Positions 1 through 6,748 of a DNA stretch of 6,748 nt are shown piece by piece. Source of the DNA: Planctomycetaceae bacterium (GTDB lineage: Bacteria > Planctomycetota > Planctomycetia > Planctomycetales > Planctomycetaceae); contig JAGQQQ010000274.1 in the NCBI GenBank assembly GCA_020426125.1, forward strand, positions 1 to 6,748, in the 5' to 3' direction. The translations under genes and the position numbers were made by a program. The notes under the pieces were generated by a model that searched no databases, was not told the origin of the DNA, and was given only the letters and a program-made list of their open reading frames with translations. Numbering within the stretch: the stretch's first letter is position 1; the number at the start of each line of letters is the position of its first letter.

Positions 1-2971
1 ACGGGTGGTCGTGGCATTTGTTGCAATTGAAGCGGACGCCGAGGAAGAGATGGGTGGTATTCTCCATCATCACGTCGGGGTCGCGAAGAATTTTGTAGTA
101 AGACGCGGCGGGGTTCTCTTTGTTCGACCCGGTCGCTGTCAAAATGTCGTGGGAGAATTCGTCATAGGGGCGGTTCTCCGCAACCTGCGTGCGAATCCAA
201 TTCCGGAAGGCTCGGGCCCCTTCTCCTCCCAGAAACTTGCTGTTCACCTGCAAAAGGTCCGCCCATTTGTTTGACCAGTATTCAATGAACGGGTCGGAGC
301 CAATCAGCTTATCAATGAGTTCATTCCGCTTCTCCCGAGTCGGTCGAGAATCGTTCACGAACGCGACGACGTCCTCCGCACGCGGCGGGAGTCCCGTCAA
401 ATCAAGAGAGGCACGACGAATGAACTCCTCATCGGTACACAAGCCAGACGGGAGAATTTTCATCCGCTCCCATTTCTGAGCGACGAATTCATCAATCGGG
501 TTCCACGTCTCGGGTTCCTGCCAAGCAAAGCCGGAACGGTCACCCATGACCGTCACGGTCGTCGCGGCGTAAGCACCTTCAAAACGAGCTAGGATGGGAG
601 CCTCTCCCCTGCGGAGTGACGTCACGACGCTCGCTCGATTCACTTCGGCGATTTCCGTGTTGCCGCTCTCCGCGAACGCTTCGCCGGTCACATCGCGCGT
701 TGTTCCATCAGTATAGGTTGCGACGACACGCAGTTGTTGCCGCGAGCCGAGCTGCTGCACCACCGGATTCTCTGGCTCAATCGCAATAGACATCACGCGA
801 GGAACATCCAGATTCAGTTTGGCCCCCTGGGCGATCCAAGCTCGAATGATCTCGTAATAGCTTTCGCCCGGCTTGGTCAATTGGCCTCCCACGTGGGGAA
901 CCACGCCGCTGGCTTTGAGCAACATCAGGCTATCATCGGGAGAAGCGACGTTGGTTCGACGGGACTTCACATCATCGGTAAAAGACCGGACATCGTAGAG
1001 TGGGTCGTATCCACGCAGAGATAGTTTGAAGCCGTTCTTGCCATCTTTGGCACCATGGCAGGTTCCCTGATTGCAACCCAAGCGGCTGAGGACGGGATTC
1101 ACGTCTCGGACAAAACTGACGTCTTGAGGCCGGCCGAGGTCGCCGACCTGAATGGGGACTGTGGTCTCCTTGCCTTGAAACTTCACACTCAACGTCGCAG
1201 CGCCATCTTGAACGGGTGTCACCCGCCCCAGTTTGCTGACCTGGGCCGCGTCTCCTGAGATGGTGAGCGAGGCCATGCGAGTGATGTCGACGCGGTCTCC
1301 GGTATTCAGCACGCCGGTGACAAGGACTTGGCCGTAGCTGAACGGTCCGGACAGGACCACGGAATTTGGCGAGACTTCCAGCGTCTCCACCGATGTGCCC
1401 GAGGGCAGCGACTCCTCACCGGAAAGTTCTTCCAGCGATCCAGAGGTGATTAGGCCGTCGCGATTGCGCATCATCGCGTCCATGTCACCGGACACTTCGA
1501 CCGGGACGAACTCCGATTTCACGGTTCCATCGGATGGGTTAATCAGACGGACGATGCCATCGGACCCAGCGGCGGCGACGGTCTGGCCATCGGGACTGTA
1601 AGCGATGGCGAAAACACCCGCTGGGATCGCGGTTTGCGATTTCACTTCGACGCCAGCCGTGACGTAGTCTTCCAGTTTTTTCTTTTCTTCAGCGTTCTGA
1701 GTTGTGACGACTTTTTCGACGATGCCCTTGATGTCGTCTGGAAGTTTCGTGTCGACATCGGCGGAGTAGGTAAAGACCTGCCCTTGGCCGTTGAGACTGG
1801 AGGTGGCGGCGATGGACTTTCCATCGGGAGCGTAGGCCACCCCGAAAATGCGGCCTTTCATTGCTGGGAACTTGCGAATCAGGTTCGCGTCGTCGCCGAT
1901 CACCCGTTTCGTGACTCGTTCCATGCGATAGATGCGGGGAACCCCATCCGACCCGCCCACGAGAATCACGTCTTGGCTCGGGTGTCGGTCAAGTGCGGTC
2001 AGGCCCCCCTTGAGGGCACCAGGGGTAATGGACGTGACATTATCGATGAATCGCTGCGTGGGAACATTATAAAGCCGAGTGGACATATCGCGGCCCACGG
2101 ACACCAGCAGCGTCCCATCGACGTTGAAGACGGTGTCCAGCGCCCAGTCATCATGGGCTCCGTTAAAGAAGACTTGCTTGCCAGTGGTCGAATCGAAACC
2201 GCGAACGATCGAGTCACTGCATCCCACGGCGATCATCTTGCCATCCGGCGACCAACTGGCTCCGTAGAGCGTGTCGAAGGTGATGGGGATTGAGAGTTCC
2301 AACTCCTTCGATTCGACATTCCAGACTTGCAGTTCGCCAAACCGGGCGGGGTTTCCGCCAGCCACGGCCAGGCGTTTGCCATCGGGGGAGAATGCGACCG
2401 ATTCAATTCGTTCCGAAAGGCCAATCAAGCGAGCAACGAGTTCCTTCCCATCCGCGGAACGAATCAAGACTTCGTGAAATCCCGCGATCGCGAGCAGAGA
2501 TCCGTCGGGGGAGTAGTCGAGAGACGTGATTACCGGCGGACGGGTATAGATGGGAGGGTTGTCCGCGTCGTACCGTTCGTGCGCGTTTTCGGGGGTGTCG
2601 TCTTTGGCGCCCTGTGCGATCCATTTGCGAATGGTCGCAATTTCGACGTCGGTGAGCGGCGGTTTGCCCTTTGGCATTTCCGCTTCGCCGTCGGTCGGGG
2701 TGATCTGAGTGATCAAATAGCTCTCGTCAGGATTTCCCGGAACGATGGCCGGATCGCCGCTCTCGCCGGGTTTCAGCAACCGATCGAAGGAGGTCATCAC
2801 GTAATCACCGCCCGGCTTGGCGGGCTGATGGCACCCTTGGCAATGGGCCTGAAAAATCGGCCGAATGTCGTCGTAATAGCTGACCGGTGCCGAATCGCCT
2901 ACCTCAGCAGCCCCAAGAAGTGAGCCGATCGACAGGAAGGCGAAAGCCGAAAGAATGAGTGAACGCATCAT
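1..2971 (-). CDS. Exported PSCyt1-WD40-Ig-like-DUF1549 multihaem cytochrome-like protein (3' end outside window)
   Basis: Seen: 990 uninterrupted codons from tandem ATGs at 2971/2968; the frame runs off the left edge. Residues 1-22 form a Sec signal peptide (R3, hydrophobic LILSAFAFLSIGSLLGA, likely cleavage after A22). Residues 31-140 are a PSCyt1 domain with haem motif CQGCH (C44, C47, H48) and likely axial M119. Residues about 145-490 hold seven WD40-type repeats (SPDG or similar at 154-157, 195-198, 241-244, 283-286, 331-334, 381-384, 459-462). Ig-like (BIG2-type) domains lie at 531-610 and 728-810. Between them is a second cytochrome-like domain with CNQGTCH (633-639) and FKLSLRGYDP. DUF1549 begins near 823 (PIDEFV, RRASLDLTGLPP) and reaches NCNKCHDHP (C983, C986, H987). 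Known: this planctomycete family usually continues into DUF1553. Inferred: a periplasmic or surface haem protein; substrate unknown. No clear Shine-Dalgarno precedes the start, which is common in this phylum. Confidence 0.93.
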   Translation of the reverse strand, partial: MMRSLILSAFAFLSIGSLLGAAEVGDSAPVSYYDDIRPIFQAHCQGCHQPAKPGGDYVMTSFDRLLKPGESGDPAIVPGNPDESYLITQITPTDGEAEMPKGKPPLTDVEIATIRKWIAQGAKDDTPENAHERYDADNPPIYTRPPVITSLDYSPDGSLLAIAGFHEVLIRSADGKELVARLIGLSERIESVAFSPDGKRLAVAGGNPARFGELQVWNVESKELELSIPITFDTLYGASWSPDGKMIAVGCSDSIVRGFDSTTGKQVFFNGAHDDWALDTVFNVDGTLLVSVGRDMSTRLYNVPTQRFIDNVTSITPGALKGGLTALDRHPSQDVILVGGSDGVPRIYRMERVTKRVIGDDANLIRKFPAMKGRIFGVAYAPDGKSIAATSSLNGQGQVFTYSADVDTKLPDDIKGIVEKVVTTQNAEEKKKLEDYVTAGVEVKSQTAIPAGVFAIAYSPDGQTVAAAGSDGIVRLINPSDGTVKSEFVPVEVSGDMDAMMRNRDGLITSGSLEELSGEESLPSGTSVETLEVSPNSVVLSGPFSYGQVLVTGVLNTGDRVDITRMASLTISGDAAQVSKLGRVTPVQDGAATLSVKFQGKETTVPIQVGDLGRPQDVSFVRDVNPVLSRLGCNQGTCHGAKDGKNGFKLSLRGYDPLYDVRSFTDDVKSRRTNVASPDDSLMLLKASGVVPHVGGQLTKPGESYYEIIRAWIAQGAKLNLDVPRVMSIAIEPENPVVQQLGSRQQLRVVATYTDGTTRDVTGEAFAESGNTEIAEVNRASVVTSLRRGEAPILARFEGAYAATTVTVMGDRSGFAWQEPETWNPIDEFVAQKWERMKILPSGLCTDEEFIRRASLDLTGLPPRAEDVVAFVNDSRPTREKRNELIDKLIGSDPFIEYWSNKWADLLQVNSKFLGGEGARAFRNWIRTQVAENRPYDEFSHDILTATGSNKENPAASYYKILRDPDVMMENTTHLFLGVRFNCNKCHDHP

Positions 2972-3166
2972 AAAGAAATCGGGCTGAACCAAAATGGATG
3001 AAAGGTCTGGATCATGAAAAGGCGGGCAAGGGACGATTCGTGAGCAAGCTCAGGTGTCATCAGCGAGGTGGGCATTCCAAAGGCGGGAGAATGCTTTCCC
3101 TGAGTTTCGAATCGGCTGTGATCGGGATCCCCAACATGCCGGTTCGGAATCACAAATCCACACTTC

Positions 3167-3195
3167 CTTATATCCGACAACTGGAGTGGTTTCAA
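3167..3195 (-). promoter_or_regulatory. Candidate sigma70-type promoter for the leftward gene
   Basis: Read on the minus strand, TTGAAA (3195-3190) is followed by exactly 17 bases and then TATAAG (3172-3167). These match the consensus TTGACA and TATAAT at five of six positions each. Transcription would begin near 3160 and leave a leader of about 190 bases before the ATG at 2971. It points the right way and lies between the genes. Planctomycete promoters are poorly defined and many use ECF sigma factors, so this is a sequence match only. Confidence 0.42.
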
Positions 3196-3213
3196 GAAGG
3201 ACTTCTAGGAAGT
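3191..3213. promoter_or_regulatory. Overlapping dyads, possible operator at the minus-strand -35 box
   Basis: Two perfect inverted repeats overlap here: AGAAG-GA-CTTCT (3195-3206) and ACTTC-TAG-GAAGT (3201-3213). With TTC at 3191-3193, this gives alternating TTC, GAA, TTC, GAA units over 21 bases. The cluster touches the candidate -35 hexamer (3190-3195), where a regulator could block or assist polymerase. No known operator consensus is recognised, and short dyads can arise by chance. Confidence 0.28.
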
Positions 3214-3402
3214 TTGTGCTCCCGAGACGAAACACATATCGAATAGAGACGGCAGGGAAGGGTTTCAAACGATCAGAAACACAAAGCAGGTCGACGGGAA
3301 AATCCCTTTGACAAGGATGAGCGACCTCGAAGGGACGAATCCTTTCCAAGTGATTGATGTCCGCAGGGATCGTTTTTGGGGGCTGATCTGGATATTCTTT
3401 CA

Positions 3403-3474
3403 ATTCATGGATCCGGGGATTCCTTGATTCATGGGAATTCGATCCCCTGCCCCGGGTTCCGGGTGGGAAACCCG
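3403..3474. repeat. Cluster of short direct and inverted repeats with a hairpin
   Basis: ATTCATGG occurs twice (3403-3410 and 3427-3434), offset by 24 bases. GGGGAT (3415-3420) is complementary to ATCCCC (3442-3447), so an imperfect stem can enclose the second copy. CCGGGG (3413-3418) can instead pair with CCCCGG (3450-3455). A further hairpin at 3453-3474 has a CGGGTT/AACCCG stem, extendable by two GC pairs past a bulged A. No T-run follows, so it does not look like an intrinsic terminator. The cluster ends about 96 bases before the rightward start codon, so it may be an operator or leader structure. Confidence 0.35.
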
Positions 3475-3532
3475 TAGGCTCCGATTGGTCTTCTTGAAGA
3501 GGCGGTTACGGAGAATCGGAAAACAGACGGGG

Positions 3533-3574
3533 ATGGACACACACGGTCCGATGAAGATGGAGTGGACGACATGA
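3533..3574 (+). CDS. Possible leader ORF (13 codons) overlapping the start of the rightward gene
   Basis: ATG 3533 opens the frame MDTHGPMKMEWTT, and its TGA (3572-3574) overlaps the ATG of the propeller gene as ATGA. Further in-frame ATGs lie at 3551 and 3557. Such an overlap can couple translation. However, the peptide has no recognisable feature, its own ribosome binding site is weak (a G run directly against the ATG), and an ORF of this length is easily due to chance. Confidence 0.15.
   Translation: MDTHGPMKMEWTT
3559..3562 (+). promoter_or_regulatory. Shine-Dalgarno sequence of the propeller gene
   Basis: GGAG sits 8 bases before ATG 3571, a normal spacing. It supports this start over an in-frame GTG at 3562, which would add only three residues ahead of the signal peptide and has no site of its own. 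Confidence 0.6.
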
Positions 3575-6500
3575 ATTGGCTGAGAAGTCTCGTGAGACGT
3601 TCGGTGATTCTAATCGCTTGCATTGGGGCACTCTTGGGATTCGGTTCAACGGTCCTGGCTCAGTTTCAAATCGATCCCCCAGCGGACTCGGGAGACTCTC
3701 TGTCTCCAGAACTTCGCAGCCATCTCGGGCGACTTCCGGCCGATGGTGAGACTTTCTTTTACTTCCAACGGGGGCTTTCGGCCATCGATTCGGGGGAACT
3801 GGCTCAGGGAATGGAAACGCTCCAACAGATCCGCGCCGAGAACAGCGATTTTTTCCTCTACAATCAGACAGGCATCACAGGCACACTTTACGCGACCATT
3901 GAAAAAATCTTCGCGGAACATCAGGTCGACTATGAACGACTCTACGGCACCGCCGCCGAGCAGATGCTCAATGAGGCCGTCGAGAATCAGGATGTGCCAT
4001 TGTTGATGGAGGTCTCGAGACAGTTTGCGATGACGGGGGCCGGGAGAAGAGCTTTGGAATTGCTCGCGGCAGAGTTTCAGTCACAGGGTGACCTGGGACG
4101 GGCGGCGCAAATCCAATCCCGGCTCGCGAAACATCCACTTTCGCAGTCTCGGTCGGAACACGCGCGACAGGCGGGGACGCTGGCACTGGCCGATGGCGCG
4201 CCGCTTGTGGCCAGGAACCTTGTCGCGACAACACCTGGACTTGCTGCCGAGGATGTCAATGAGATTGTCGATCAGTTGAAAACACCAGACCAGAAAGATT
4301 CCTTGGCTTCGGACATGGTGATTCGCAATTGGTCGCTGCCGTCCGGGAATCTTCTCCAAGCGGGTCAGGGCGCAACGGTTCCCGCGATGACTCCGGAGGC
4401 GTGGTCCGCCCCGTTGATCAATGAATATGACTTTCTGCAAACGTTCTTTGATGAAGAAGTCCGGGAGCGACTTCTGAAGTCTGCTCAGGATGTCTATTCC
4501 GCCGCACGACGACGGGCCCGGAGCGAATCGGACCGGGTCCTCTTTCCCACGGGTCGGCCCTTGGTCATCGGTTCCGAAGTGATTGTCGCGGGGCCGGGGA
4601 CGGTGAAATCGTTCGATCTGGAGACCGGCCAACACCGTTGGACATCGTGCCTGATCGACGGCACCTTTTCCTATCTCCATTCGAACAGCGCATCCTTGTC
4701 GGAACAATCGGATCCCGTTCGGGAGACAATGAGAAATGTTGTGAGCGAGATTCGCTCGTTTCGCGACTTGACGTCCGCCACGCTCAGTTCCGATGGCCGG
4801 TATGTTTACGCTTTGACCAACTGCCAGCCCATTGGGACGACCTCGGAAGAAAACATCTCTCGCAATCGTCAACCGCATGATCTTATTCCTCAGAGGCGAA
4901 ACCTTTTGATCCAATTGAGCCTGGAAGATGAAGGGCTCGTTCGCGGCTGGCTGGGAACTCCTTCGGATGAACAACGAGACCCCTTTGGCGAGTCCGAATC
5001 CCGGGAAATCTTTTTCATGGGGCCACCCATCGAGATCGATGGAACGCTCTTCGCTATCGGAGAAGAGCAAGGACAGATTCAGTTGTTTGCGATCGATCCA
5101 GACACGTTCTCGATTTCCTGGACGATCGGGTTGTTGAACCCCGTGGGCGATCTGACGACGGACTACTCTCGACGAATCTCGGGACTGATGCCCGTCTATG
5201 GTGGGGGACGGCTGATTTGTCCCACGGGAGAAGGGGTGATCGTCGCCGTCGATCCAGGAACCCGAATGCTCGCTTGGACACATCAGTACAAGTCCTATGA
5301 GCAGGAATTCTTGCGGTTTGGCCGCCGTATACGATTCAACGGTCAGGATTTCGAGTTGAAACAGGCGGCTGAGGAACTGCTCCAGGATGACCGCTGGTTC
5401 GACTTTCGAATGATTGTTTCCGGGGATTATGTGGCGTGCACCCCGACTGATCATGATCATTTTGTGGTACTCAATTTGTTCGATGGCCAGCCGGCCTGGC
5501 AAGAGCCTTTCCCCCGAGGATCTCGTGTGGCGCTGGCGGGGACCTATCAGGATCAATGGATCCTCGTTGCTCGACGGTCGATCCTGGCCGTACGCGCTGC
5601 CGATGGCTCGATGGCATGGAATGAGCCCGTTCCCATTTCGTTGCCAAGTGGCCGAGGGATTCGCATGGGATCGCAGTTTCTCCAGCCGTTGGCTTCAGGG
5701 GAAATCGGGGTGATTGACCTGGAAAAGGGGCGTTTGATTACCCGAATCTCGTCTTCGGCGGAGATTCCCGGAAATCTGGCCGTGGGGGGGGACCGGCTGA
5801 TACTTCAAACTGCGAACGCGGTCCGTTCGTATCTGCCATCTTCCGACATTCAACAACTCGCCGACGCCGAGACTCCGAACGCCCGAGCCGAACTGGCGCT
5901 TTGGGACTTACAACGAGGCCGGGTTGATGAAGGAATCGCCGCTCTCCGGGAGATCCTCACCGGGGAGAGTCCCGCTGAGTATCGACGGGCGCTCGTTGCC
6001 ACAATGATCGACGGGCTTCGCATCGACTTCGAAAAATATCGACATCTTGCCGAAGAGGTCTCTCGGCTTGCTCCCTCTTCGGACCAGCATCGGGAGTTTC
6101 TTCGCGCTTACTCCAGAGGACTGATTTCTTCTGGTGAGTTTGTCGAAGCGACGAAGCATTCCTTGAATCTGCTGACAGCCTCGATGAATAGGCAACATGA
6201 TCTCCGTGAAGGAGAAGACGAACTGGCGATTTCCGATTATCAGTGGTCACTCGGCGTTATACGGGAGATTCTCGAAACAAGGTCGCCACAAGACGGGGAG
6301 TGCCGGGATCTGATCAAAGGCTGGCTCAATGACCAAGAGAGCCCGGGAGGCGTCCTTCAGGTTGTTAACGCCCTTCCTCAGATGTTCCTCTCCCCAGAGG
6401 AGCGGTTCCATCTGCTGGATGATGCCGCGACTGATCGAAACAGCGCCCTCGTCCAGGAAACGCTGTTAGTCGAGCTTCTGAATTCTCCGGACCCCTCAAT

Positions 6501-6748
6501 CCAGGCAGAGGCCATGCGGCGATTGGTCCTGATGAATCTGGAGTTCCGTTCCGCGGATGCGGCGAATGAACTCATGGAACAGTTGTCGACGAGGTATGAC
6601 AATGTTGCCTTCCCATCGGGAGAACTCCCGAGTGAGTTCGTCAAGACGACCCGACAGGTTCCCAAATGGTCAGAAGTCCTGAATCTTGCGGCGAACTGGC
6701 CTCGTTCGATTTCGTTGTCGGATTCCAAGGAGTTATCAAAATCTCTCA
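3571..6748 (+). CDS. Exported PQQ/BamB-like beta-propeller protein with TPR-like helical flanks (3' end outside window)
   Basis: Seen: 1059 uninterrupted codons from ATG 3571 to the right edge, with no stop. The start is chosen because GGAG lies 8 bases upstream and residues 1-30 form a signal peptide (R5, R9, R10, hydrophobic VILIACIGALLGFG, VLA then Q31 at the cleavage site). Residues about 55-320 are mostly helical and TPR-like, including a TGAGRRALELL...GDLGRAAQIQSRLAKHP segment (155-189). Propeller blades of PQQ/BamB type run from about 331 to 755, with strand signatures VKSFDLETGQHRW (345-357), IQLFAIDPDTFSISW (503-517), VIVAVDPGTRMLAW (556-569), VVLNLFDGQPAW (632-643) and ILAVRAADGSMAW (671-683). 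From about 770 the protein is helical again (ARAELALWDLQRGRVDEGIAALREIL). Known: BamB-like propellers often serve as binding scaffolds, and large examples are common in planctomycetes. I see no catalytic motif, so a binding or assembly role is inferred; PQQ binding is not shown. Substrate or partner unknown. Confidence 0.92.
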   Translation, partial: MNWLRSLVRRSVILIACIGALLGFGSTVLAQFQIDPPADSGDSLSPELRSHLGRLPADGETFFYFQRGLSAIDSGELAQGMETLQQIRAENSDFFLYNQTGITGTLYATIEKIFAEHQVDYERLYGTAAEQMLNEAVENQDVPLLMEVSRQFAMTGAGRRALELLAAEFQSQGDLGRAAQIQSRLAKHPLSQSRSEHARQAGTLALADGAPLVARNLVATTPGLAAEDVNEIVDQLKTPDQKDSLASDMVIRNWSLPSGNLLQAGQGATVPAMTPEAWSAPLINEYDFLQTFFDEEVRERLLKSAQDVYSAARRRARSESDRVLFPTGRPLVIGSEVIVAGPGTVKSFDLETGQHRWTSCLIDGTFSYLHSNSASLSEQSDPVRETMRNVVSEIRSFRDLTSATLSSDGRYVYALTNCQPIGTTSEENISRNRQPHDLIPQRRNLLIQLSLEDEGLVRGWLGTPSDEQRDPFGESESREIFFMGPPIEIDGTLFAIGEEQGQIQLFAIDPDTFSISWTIGLLNPVGDLTTDYSRRISGLMPVYGGGRLICPTGEGVIVAVDPGTRMLAWTHQYKSYEQEFLRFGRRIRFNGQDFELKQAAEELLQDDRWFDFRMIVSGDYVACTPTDHDHFVVLNLFDGQPAWQEPFPRGSRVALAGTYQDQWILVARRSILAVRAADGSMAWNEPVPISLPSGRGIRMGSQFLQPLASGEIGVIDLEKGRLITRISSSAEIPGNLAVGGDRLILQTANAVRSYLPSSDIQQLADAETPNARAELALWDLQRGRVDEGIAALREILTGESPAEYRRALVATMIDGLRIDFEKYRHLAEEVSRLAPSSDQHREFLRAYSRGLISSGEFVEATKHSLNLLTASMNRQHDLREGEDELAISDYQWSLGVIREILETRSPQDGECRDLIKGWLNDQESPGGVLQVVNALPQMFLSPEERFHLLDDAATDRNSALVQETLLVELLNSPDPSIQAEAMRRLVLMNLEFRSADAANELMEQLSTRYDNVAFPSGELPSEFVKTTRQVPKWSEVLNLAANWPRSISLSDSKELSKSL

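Larger units (their letters stand above)
2972..3570. other. Divergent intergenic region of 599 bases
   Basis: This stretch separates the two start codons and must carry the promoters of both genes. Short open frames exist here on both strands, but their translations have no recognisable domain, signal peptide or ribosome binding site, and they overlap each other. I take them as chance. Visible signals are a minus-strand promoter candidate, a dyad cluster beside it, a repeat and hairpin cluster nearer the rightward gene, and a leader ORF candidate. A 9-base direct repeat, AAAGGCGGG, occurs at 3018-3026 and 3079-3087, within the presumed leader of the leftward gene. A short dyad GGGAAAATCCC lies at 3296-3306, next to an isolated TTGACA at 3308-3313 that lacks a matching -10 box. 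No tRNA, transposase or terminator was seen. Confidence 0.8.

Noticed and set aside
1634..2293. Open frame of 219 codons on the plus strand inside the leftward gene
   Set aside because: It lies opposite well-formed WD40 repeats and its product resembles no family.
2998..3246. Open frame of 82 codons on the plus strand in the intergenic region
   Set aside because: No recognisable protein feature; it overlaps frames on both strands and is probably chance.
3308..3313. TTGACA as a -35 box for the rightward gene
   Set aside because: No acceptable -10 hexamer lies 16-18 bases downstream, and it is about 260 bases from the start codon.
3050..3403. Open frame of 117 codons on the minus strand in the intergenic region
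   Set aside because: No domain, signal peptide or ribosome binding site was seen. It overlaps other chance frames and runs through the promoter candidate.
3409..3456. Closely spaced GGATCC, GAATTC and CCCGGG sites suggesting a cloning polylinker
   Set aside because: The sites are separated by unrelated sequence and the context is ordinary intergenic DNA between native genes; no vector sequence is seen.
3453..3474. GC-rich hairpin as an intrinsic terminator
   Set aside because: No T-run follows on either strand, and no gene ends here because both neighbours start from this region.
4081..5556. Open frame of 491 codons on the minus strand, antisense to the propeller gene
   Set aside because: Its translation is rich in Arg, Pro and Ser with no recognisable domain. 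The opposite strand encodes a coherent signal peptide plus propeller protein, so this is a codon-bias shadow.

Overview
The window looks like a Planctomycetota chromosome, probably a Planctomycetaceae-type organism. The basis is the leftward gene, which combines PSCyt1 (cytochrome-like), WD40, Ig-like and DUF1549 domains, a combination known mainly from planctomycetes and relatives. Base composition is moderately GC-rich by eye. I see no tRNA, rRNA, CRISPR array, insertion sequence or phage gene.

Layout: two long divergent genes, both cut by the window edges, flank a 599-base intergenic region. The leftward gene starts at 2971 (minus strand) and stays open to the left edge (990 codons). It encodes an exported multidomain protein with three predicted c-type haem attachment motifs, a seven-repeat WD40 propeller, two Ig-like domains and the start of DUF1549. 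The expected C-terminal part (rest of DUF1549, then DUF1553) lies outside the window. The rightward gene starts at 3571 (plus strand) and stays open to the right edge (1059 codons). It encodes an exported protein with an N-terminal helical TPR-like region, a PQQ/BamB-type beta-propeller and a C-terminal helical region. I translated both frames end to end and found no internal stop or frameshift.

The intergenic region (2972-3570) has no convincing gene. It holds a good sigma70-like promoter candidate for the leftward gene (TTGAAA, 17 bases, TATAAG), with an alternating TTC/GAA dyad cluster over its -35 end. It also has a repeat and hairpin cluster at 3403-3474, and a possible short leader ORF whose stop overlaps the start of the rightward gene. 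That gene has a GGAG Shine-Dalgarno sequence at 3559-3562; no plus-strand promoter was evident.

How they work together: both products carry Sec-type signal peptides and should act outside the cytoplasmic membrane. The leftward protein could carry electrons or bind ligands through haem; the rightward one looks like a scaffold or binding protein. Divergent placement allows co-regulation but does not prove it. Both families are known at the domain level but poorly characterised functionally. I see no clear evidence of a wholly new system.
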